A stretch of 22,483 nt of DNA from NCBI GenBank assembly GCA_003427395.1, contig BFEA01000146.1, positions 897,783 to 920,265 of the forward strand, read 5' to 3'. Positions 11,701 to 18,446 of this stretch are shown one piece after another. Origin of the DNA: Chara braunii (lineage: Eukaryota > Streptophyta > Charophyceae > Charales > Characeae). The number at the start of each line of letters is the position of its first letter. Positions within the stretch are counted from its first letter, which is position 1. The translations under genes and the position numbers were made by a program. The notes beneath the pieces were generated by a model. The model saw only the letters and a list, made by a program, of their open reading frames with translations, was not told the DNA's origin and ran no database searches.

Positions 11701-12955
11701 TCTGGACCTGAGTTCTGCACGCCTGGCAACAACTCCCGCTGCCCGATAAACCCCCACCAACCAGATGGAAAGAGGTGGCACGCCAACCCCTTTTCGGGAA
11801 TAGATGGATAACAGACCGGAACAGTAGAGTGTACTGCAGTTCAGGCACCCCATGGAACAGCTGGGTAAAAAAAGTTATAACCAGAATAAAAGATATATGG
11901 GACACACAAGTGGGAGACTGGAAGACTGCACAGCAACTCAGGGCCACACTCAAGTATTGTCACAAAGTGGAAGAACACATTGAAACCTTGATCTTTGCCA
12001 TCCCCCTGGACTGGGTTCGTATCCTGCGCAGAGGACCGCGGCTGGCAGAAGGGGATTGGGTAGCAGCCCCGGGCGATCCGGAGAGCGTAGGCAACGTGGT
12101 AGAGGTGCGTGCAAACGAATCCCTGATCGCTCTCTTCCACATTGGCAAGAACAAAAAGCTCACCGGGTACACCCCGGAGTGATGAGATGGTGGAGGAACT
12201 CTGACCTGCACAGGATCCATGTGATACAGGACAAAGAGGCGTGGATCACATATCAGCCAGACACACCCGTGGCTGAACTCCCAATTGACCCCGAGGAGTG
12301 GCAGTGGTCTCCCCAGCGGAAGCGCAGAAACGGGGACAACATGAAGCTGTACACCTTGACGGTGAAGGCCACCTACCGGCTGCTGCGACCGAAAGTGAAT
12401 ATAAAAGAAAAAGTGAAAGACCGATGGAGGTCTCACCTGAATATAGGAGCTGAAGCAATCCGTCCCATCCGATGGTTCTCCACCACAAAGTCCAGGCCGA
12501 CGAAGATGGCCTCGCTACAATGGCAGATAGAACATCGCTGCCTACCCACCAATGACTGGCTGATCGACCACACATATTTGGAGCAGAAGGGACGGGTGCT
12601 ACCATGGTGTAAGTCGTGCCACACCACCTTCCCCTCCCGCAGAATCCCGGAAACCATAGAGCACTTAATGCAGTGTCCGGGAGCCGTGCTTACATGGCGG
12701 TGGTGGGATAGAATCTGGACACAGTTAGCCACAAGTTCCAACTGGCCATGGGACTGGAGAGCCATATTGTGCGAAACATGGTCCTCCCCCACTGACAATA
12801 CTTTTGAAAACAACATGTTCAAGTTGGGAAGGAGAGCTGTCATGTGGGCCCTCTGGAGAAAACACTGCATCCTTGCAATAGAGGGGGTCCGCATAACTGG
12901 GGAGGAAGTAACAGACATGATAAAACAGTTCATTCAACAAGAGCTCAGGGCATAG
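8705..12955 (+). pseudogene. LINE ORF2, endonuclease-RT polyprotein (copy B)
   Basis: This would encode about 1,410 residues: an APE-type endonuclease, RT and C-terminal region. The endonuclease shows LNVNGLAS and CVQETQL (8790-8930), IYAPN (about 9140), KIDLILIS and GLDHK. The canonical GD of the GD[WF]N motif reads RDYN (Arg codon 9226-9228). The RT shows NYRPITLL, FIDFEKAYDHVDW and RSVRQGDPLAP, but the catalytic box is FADN (10969-10980), with Asn replacing the second Asp. The C-terminal part has GGLGILD, LPIDPEEWQW (about 12280-12310) and a terminal C-x2-C...EH-x3-C knuckle near 12606-12676. Frameshifts lie near 8940, 11600 and 12180. In-frame stops include 9853, 9877, 10633, 10819 and 11509. 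There is no RNase H domain. The start ATG lies 44 bp after the ORF1 stop. Confidence 0.9.
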
Positions 12956-13366
12956 TGGCAAAAAATAAAAAACCAACTGGATCTGTTTCAGACACCCAAA
13001 GACATAAAACAAGCAATTTCAGCAATTCTCGGGGGATTGGTTGGGAAGTGAGAAGGGGGGCTGGTTCGCCTCCGTCCAATGGGATGTCGCACCTGCTCAG
13101 GAATGCCACCAAGACGAGCTCAGGAGAGATTATTCTATCAGCTTCAGAGATTGGGCCACGGTGGGACAGGAGATCCCGCTGCGACCACCCACTGATTTCC
13201 CTGATCCGTTCCCGCCCCACCAGCTGGCAATGGTCGACATGCAATGGTATGGCGCAGAGTGAGCGATGTGGGATCTGGCGGTCTGATGCGATCTGATGCA
13301 GACAGAAGAAGCGACAGTGGTCTGAGGCAGAAGCCGACAGAGGGGGAAGATCCTGTTGTTTGCAGT

Positions 13367-13572
13367 AGATATCTGGCACCTGGTTTAAGGCGAAGCGCTT
13401 CCCCCTAGACAACAGTAGATAGGGCGGCCGGATACCTGCTCAGTTGTCTCTGGTGTGTTCAAAAAAGGGTCTTTTGAGACCAGCAGGGCGTTTTTCAGAA
13501 TTTGGAAGTGGGGGAGCCAGGAAGAGATAGCAGACATCTGGTGCCAGGTTCAGGGTGAAGAGGCTCCCCCCT
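13367..13572 (+). repeat. Dispersed direct repeat in the 3' UTR of B
   Basis: The two arms, 13367-13406 and 13532-13572, share aga[t/c]atctggc/tgcc.ggtt..agg.gaag followed by a C-run. Their starts are 165 bp apart. The spacer contains the stem-loop at 13451-13485. Confidence 0.6.
13451..13485 (+). other. Possible 3' UTR stem-loop
   Basis: tggtgtgttcaaaa (13451-13464) and ttttgagaccagca (13472-13485) can pair with 11 of 14 positions matched, leaving a 7-base loop. A 3' hairpin can be a template-recognition element in some LINEs; that role is only an inference here. Confidence 0.3.
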
Positions 13573-13795
13573 CCCAATCTCCTTCTCAGTCAATCCCCTG
13601 GTCCTCAGGGTAATCAATGCTGGCAGGATCATACCGCACTTTTCTGAGCTGACTTAATGTGACTTGAACCTTGTCTATGTAAGGGACGCTGGACCCGGTT
13701 TCCAGTAGGTGCTGCTCCCCACCAATAGATGGAGCCCCCCCCAGGTGCTAGCGGTGTCTGCTCTTACCAGCACCACTAGCACTGGCGGGTGGTTT

Positions 13796-13815
13796 AAAAA
13801 AAAAAAAAAAAAAAA
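13796..13815 (+). other. Poly(A) tail of LINE B
   Basis: An uninterrupted run of 20 A ends exactly where the right target duplication begins. This marks the 3' end of the element and its orientation. Confidence 0.9.
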
Positions 13816-13829
13816 GATACCGCCTCTTC
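13816..13829 (+). repeat. Right target-site duplication of LINE B
   Basis: gataccgcctcttc matches the left copy at 4400-4413 (13 of 14) and abuts the poly(A) run. Confidence 0.85.
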
Positions 13830-13925
13830 ACAAAACCATCCTCAATAACCAATCCTTGCAAAAAAGGTGGGCCAAGGAGGAAAACACACTCCCCGAAGCT
13901 CAAATATCCTTTCCCTGATCCTCAA
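13816..13925 (+). pseudogene. LINE ORF2 fragment (copy C, second part)
   Basis: This continues the fragment interrupted at 4413. Translation gives TKPSSITN and, after a one-base shift, LQKRWAKEENTLP, which parallels SVTQIINQRWEIQLNLPP of copy A in the same relative position. Recognisable homology ends near 13920. The remaining ~200 codons, including the terminal knuckle, are absent from this side; they may lie beyond the window, past copy A. Confidence 0.7.
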
Positions 13926-13939
13926 TTTTCTGTACCAGA

Positions 13940-14250
13940 CCAACTAAATTGGCCAGCCTGAAGAATGGAGGGACCAGGAGAATTAAGTGCAAGCGGTGGA
14001 CTTGCGACCATTACTGGTAGAGTTGGAGGAGCCGGCTAGCCTCAAGGGGGATCTGTGTTGGGTTCCATGGCTAGCTGTAGAATCTATGTCATACGGCTTG
14101 TTAGGGGGAGAAGTAGTAGCGGAGAGGGCTGCCTTGAGCAGCGCACTAATTACAGCACACGGCCTGTTCACGCTGTCCCCCAAGCTTCTCAGGCAAAAAC
14201 TGCAACGCTCTGCCACAACTAGGAGAGAGATAGCAACCACTGGCTCCTAG
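13940..14250 (+). pseudogene. C-terminal end of a LINE ORF1 (copy D)
   Basis: The frame ending with TAG at 14248-14250 contains CWVPWLAVESMSYGLLGGEV followed by a helical, Ala-rich segment. It aligns with the ORF1 C-terminus of copy E (KPWELICEIPYCLLGHKDEV) and more weakly with copy B. The stop is 48 bp before an ORF2 start, as in the other copies. The knuckle and upstream ORF1 are missing, so D looks 5'-truncated, with its left edge somewhere in 13920-13985. Confidence 0.6.
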
Positions 14251-14298
14251 ACATCACCCCTTCACATGGCACAGGGAGGGTAGAAGTACGCTACAACG

Positions 14299-15470
14299 AT
14301 GGCGGACCAAGGAGAGGAGAGATTAAGACCCCGGGTTCACAGAAAATTCGGCCTTCGTAAGCCTGAGCCAGACCTTACAATCATGTCATGGAATGTTAAT
14401 GTGATGTCCTCCACACTTACCAACCAGAAGAAATGGGGTTACCTAATCAAGGACACGGACTGGTTTGGGCGGTCCCCACCCGGCCTGCTATGCATCCAGG
14501 AGACACACCTAACCGAATCGGAGGAACACCGAAGAACCCAAGCACATATAATAAGAAAACTGAAGTGGGTCAAAGAAGCAACCTGGGCCCCGTCCCCCCG
14601 CCCCAATTCAGCAGGCGTGACTATCTTAGTACACGCTAAATCTAGAGCATCGAACACGGTTGTTAGGACCGTATCAAGCATAGATGCAGAAGAAGGCAGA
14701 TGGGCCAGCATAGACTTTCAAGTACACGAAGAAAAATTCAGGTTACTAACAGTCTATGCCCCGAATACTCTGAATCAACGAACTAGACTAATTGCAGACC
14801 TCCTACCGAGGGCGATTCCAACACTCAACTAGTTCTGGCAGGGGACTGGAACGCGGCATTGGACCCAACCAGGGACCGCTTTTCAAGAGCGGCAACAGGG
14901 ACAACACAGGCCACGTGGAACGAACCCCTACCCATTCACGAGTTGATGATGGAAAAAGATCTTGTAGACCCATTCAGAATTCTTCACCCAGATAGCAAAG
15001 AATGCGCGTACCTAAAAAGGAATAGAAGTCAGCACATCTCAGCATCTAGAATAGATTATTTTTTGGTATCACGAGCGCTCACAGGGGCAATCCATAACAC
15101 AGAAATAGGAGAACTCCCTCGATACGCAGGCCTTGACCACAAAGCAATCAGACTGCAACTTAACCTAGTGACCGCCCCCAACAGAGGGCGAAGCTTTTTC
15201 AAAATCAACAACTCTCTGTTAAGTACGCCAGAAATAAGGGACGCGGTTCTGTCCACATGTATTGACCACGATTACACTAACCAGGATTTCCCGGACTTGG
15301 TCATGGCACTGATCGAATCCACTGCTAGGGCCTCCAGAATAATCGCCTCTAAGAGAAAAGCAAGAGAGGAAGAACTACAACAGGCAATAAGGGTAGCAGA
15401 GAGGAATCTCCTAAGCGACTCAGGGAATATTTTATACGAAAGAGTCTTTGAACAAACCAGGCAAGAGATG
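14299..15470 (+). pseudogene. LINE ORF2, endonuclease half (copy D)
   Basis: This is the N-terminal part of an ORF2, beginning MADQGEER. It has a recognisable APE endonuclease: TIMSWNVN (about 14380), LLCIQETHL, LLTVYAPN, LVLAGDWNA (after a frameshift near 14830), RIDYFLVS (about 15048) and YAGLDHKAI. Catalytic positions look intact. It ends in the linker helix before the RT at RQEM (ATG 15468-15470), where sequence of the opposite orientation begins. Eight bases later copy E reads on the minus strand. The missing RT half matches copy A, whose homology starts one codon later at 3283. The TAG-free frame on each side of the single frameshift suggests limited decay. Confidence 0.88.
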
Positions 15471-15481
15471 TCTTCTGTGCC
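15468..15481. other. Inversion breakpoint 2 (D/E junction)
   Basis: Plus-strand homology of D ends at ATG 15468-15470. Minus-strand homology of E begins at the Gly codon of HTSLLG at 15479-15481. Eight bases (15471-15478) are unassigned and may be filler or the last of E. Confidence 0.75.
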
Positions 15482-18401
15482 TAATAATGAGGTGTGGACG
15501 TTCTTCCACGAGTGCATTCTATTAATCATGGATGATAGTAGGGAGACCGTCGATGTGTTATGACAACCTTTTGCATTTAAGTTGATTCCTAAGAAGCGAA
15601 TCGGGGCAGCGAGGTCTGCCCATTGCATCCCTTCTTGGGTGAGTTGTACTGGGGGGGGGATGTTTGAGAACCACCAGCCAATTGTTTTAGTCCAGTTCAC
15701 TTTCATTTCAGAGGCTAATTGGAAGGCTCGCATTGCTCTTGTTAAAGCTTGAAAGGAAGAGTTGGATGCCCTGATGAGTACTGTAAGATCGTCCGCGGAT
15801 AGAATGGTGGTGGGGATTTGTAGGGGTTGACCTCTCTCATCTTTGATGTTGATTAGTCTCTCTACGGAGGGATCTTTTCTCAAGAAGGCTGCTATGGCTT
15901 CCATACGAATAGGAAGATTGGGGCAACTAATGGGCCGCCTTGTCGTACCGATCTTGTCATTTGGTAAGTGTTGGAAAGAAATCCATTGATTTGTACTATG
16001 CCTTGTGCATCGTTGTACATGATCTTTACCCATTTTCTAAAGATTGGGCCGACTCCCATTTTTTCCATTAAGGCCTGGAGAAAGTCCCAGTTGACTTGGT
16101 CGTATGCTTTTTCAAAGTCGAAGAAGAGGATTGCAACTGTGATCTTCTTTTGATTTATTATTCTGGTGGACTCACTAAGGGTCATTACGTTATCTAGGAT
16201 GAGTTTGCCCGGAATGAATTTTGTTTGGTCCAGATGGAAGCATCCTCCTGTAATCCGGTTGATTCTGGAGGCTAGGAGCTTGATAAATATTTTGTAGGAG
16301 ACGTTTAGTAGGGATATGAGTCTATAGTTTCTGATGTCTTCTTTACTTCCTTTTTTGTAGAGGAGGGTCACCACTCCTGTACTAAGTTTTGATCCTAGTG
16401 ACTCTTCTTCCCAGGCTCTGTTGAGGAAGGCGAGGAGAAGCAGGCCTAGTTTGTGCCAACTTGCTATCCAAAATTCCTTTGAGAGACCATCTTTGCTTGG
16501 GGCATTGTTGGGTCCTTGAGAGTTGTGTGTAACTCCTATAATGTGATAGGTAGTTCTAGAGAGCTTGCTGTTTGCTTTGGTAATGTTTGATCGAGATGTG
16601 TTAGGAATCTTTCTCTAGCCCTTCATGTTTCCTTTAGTCTGTCTTTTGGAGTCTTACTGGTGTAAAGGTTTTTGTAGAAATTAGTAGCTATATTGACCAG
16701 TTGGGTTGTTTCTAAGGAGGGGTTACCGTGTTCGTTTAGTAAGCTTTCAATTTTGGAATTCCTGGAGTTAGATTTATTTTTTTGGAAGAAAAATTTTGTC
16801 ATTTTCCCGTTTAATTCTCATTCTTTCACTCTGCCTCTTAGTTGTAGTCCCCTTAGTTTTAGTTTTGTCCATTCCGCTAATTCTTCCTCTGCTTTGGAGT
16901 ATAAAATCCATACAAAATTCTGAGTTTGTATTTCTTTGGAGATTTATTTCGACTATTTCTATTGCGTTTCCCAATGCTTCTACTCTTTCTTTCCTTTGTG
17001 CCGCCATTCTTCTTGACGTAACTACGGTGTCGAATGCTAAAATTTTTTAATATTTCTGGGAATTTGTAGAATATGTCCTCGTTTTGTTTTATTTCTGTGT
17101 GAGAGATTAACATTCTTGCTAGTTCGGTTTGGAAGATCTGGCCGGGCAGTAGTGCATTGTTGAAGCGATAAAAACTTTTACCTACGTATCCGGTTTTAGT
17201 AAGTCTAAGAGTAAGTGTGATTGCTTTCTGATCTAGTCCCTTATAAGAGGGGTTATTTTTTATTATGCTTTCTAAGAAAGCCCCAGAAAGTGTATCCGAA
17301 ATGAGGAAGAAATCAATTCTGGAGAAGGAGCTTTTTCCTAGGGAGGTTTTTCTGACTCACGAGAAGCATTTTGCATTGGGGTTAAGGAGCCGATACGGAT
17401 CTACTAGATTTTTTCTTGTGATGAAGTCCCCTAGGTCTATGTTGTCGGATTGTGAGATTGGGTCATGGGAGTTAGATATTCTATCTAGGGAAGGGTTCTG
17501 TACCGAGTTCCAATCTCCCATTATGATGGTGGGGCTATGAAGAGGGATTAGTTGTTTCAAGGCTAGGAGGAAGGTTTTTTTTTCTTATGGTGTGTTCAGA
17601 CCATATATGCCCAAGATGGTTATGTCTTCTTCTTTGAGTTGTATGCCGACCTTGACCCATCTCCCTGTAGTGTTGTCTTGGCTTGTGGATTGGATTGAAA
17701 TGTTGTCGCTTGCTACAAATTTTTGATGGAAGAGGATGGTTGTACCTGCTGATCCATTTGGTGCTGTGCTGGCCCAGACTGAGAATTTGACAAATTGCAA
17801 TTTTCTCAAAATTTCAGTTTGGATTCTCTTGTGTTCATCACTGTTTGTGGGGTGCATTTTTTGTATGCATCTTGTATCTGGGGGGTTTTGGCCTAACCAA
17901 TTGATGGTGTATGTCAGTTTTTTCCATTTGATTCTAGTCTACCAGCCGGGCAGCCCGGGTCCCGGGTGGCCAGCCCGTTCAAGGACCACGGAAGGTCCCA
18001 ACAAAAAAAAAAAAGAAAAAAAAAAAAAGAAAAAAAAACTAAAAATCCGAAAAAAAAACTATGTTATGCAGAAAAATAAACTGAACAACTTTTGCCTCAG
18101 GGTCACATCGAAATTCTCCATTAAATTTATAATAAAAATTAAAATCTAAAAATATTTTTTTCTATTTTTTATTTTTTATTTTTTTTGGCCCGGCCGGGCA
18201 AATGACCCCGGGCCACTCTGGTAGCCTAGATTTGATTGGGTTATCCAGCACTGAAGCTAAGCCGTTGACATTCCATGAAAGCACGAATAATTCTGGTTCC
18301 TTTTTAATTTCTTTTAAGATGTCATCCTCTGTAGTGGGTTTGAATCTCTTTGGTTTGTGCCCAACTCCTGTATCTGTGGCGCCATCTGTTGGGTTTTGCA
18401 T
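15479..18401 (-). pseudogene. LINE ORF2, endonuclease and RT (copy E)
   Basis: Reading down from 18401: MQNPTDGA, then FVLSWNVNGLAS (endonuclease), interrupted by a MITE (17934-18229), then CIQKMH, GDWNS (about 17505) and YKGLDQKAI. In that last motif the catalytic His of GLDHK is Gln (codon 17228-17230). The linker and GKMTKFFF lead into the RT, with NYRLISLL, DFEKAYDQVNW (about 16100) and RSVRQGGPLVAP. The active site is SADD (15788-15799), Ser replacing the usual Phe/Tyr. It ends at VHTSLLG (15479), about 11 codons before the point where copy C begins. Frameshifts lie near 15900-15960, 16400, 16850-16920 and 17570. It is A/T-richer than copy B. Continuation into C is inferred. Confidence 0.88.
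17926..18237. mobile_element. MITE-like DNA transposon with 8-bp target duplication
   Basis: A 296-bp insertion (17934-18229) is flanked by atttgatt at 17926-17933 and 18230-18237. Its ends are inverted repeats: ctagtctaccag on the left and, read from the other side, ctaggctaccag (11 of 12). Further inward both arms are G/C-rich (CCGGG/CCCGGG motifs) and then A-rich (left) or T-rich (right). An ~85-bp core lies between them, with no coding capacity. Removing the insert plus one target copy restores a perfect frame reading DNPIKWKKLT in the endonuclease. An 8-bp duplication fits the hAT superfamily, but the terminal bases are not the classic CAGGG, so the superfamily is tentative. Confidence 0.85.
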
Positions 18402-18446
18402 TGGTTCGTGCGATGGTTAGCCATGTTTCTGGGCTGTTTGAGGTAT

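Larger units (their letters stand above)
12956..13795 (+). other. LINE B 3' UTR
   Basis: About 840 bp lie between the ORF2 stop and the poly(A) run. A 73-codon open frame (13041-13262) has no family resemblance that I recognise and I treat it as chance. Two structured features are visible: an imperfect direct repeat of about 40 bp (13367-13406 and 13532-13572, both containing atctgg and gaag...cttcccc/ggctcccc) and a weak stem-loop at 13451-13485. Confidence 0.6.
4414..13815 (+). mobile_element. Full-length nested L1-type LINE (copy B)
   Basis: This is a 9.4-kb non-LTR retrotransposon bounded by a 14-bp target duplication. It has a repeat-bearing 5' UTR of about 1.3 kb, ORF1 (5758-8660), a 44-bp spacer, ORF2 (8705-12955), a 3' UTR of about 840 bp and a 20-A tail (13796-13815). 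It inserted into the ORF2 of copy C in the same orientation. Both ORFs carry several in-frame stops and frameshifts, and the RT active site reads FADN, so this copy is not autonomous now. The poly(A) tail and short duplication fit target-primed reverse transcription. The length and apparently complete 5' end are notable, because most LINE insertions are 5'-truncated. Confidence 0.88.

Noticed and set aside
9853-11709. Stop-codon reassignment (TAG/TAA/TGA read as sense)
   Set aside because: All three stops occur, mostly at single-transition positions (for example CAG to TAG, TGG to TGA), alongside frameshifts and active-site mutations. This is ordinary pseudogene decay.
13041-13262. 73-codon plus-strand frame in the LINE B 3' UTR
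   Set aside because: It is short, has no recognised motif and no counterpart was seen in the other copies; probably chance.
3285-15478. Twin-priming (classic LINE 5' inversion) as the cause of the opposite-strand halves
   Set aside because: Both sides of each junction contain overlapping domain content: A and C both carry post-RT sequence, and D and E both carry the endonuclease. The halves at one junction therefore cannot be a single inverted insertion. The halves match across the two distant junctions instead.
17940-18223. MITE with a 2-bp TA duplication (Tc1/mariner-like), ends at CCAG
   Set aside because: The inverted match extends outward to CTAG[T/G]CTACCAG, and a perfect 8-bp direct repeat flanks it. 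Only the 8-bp model restores the host reading frame.
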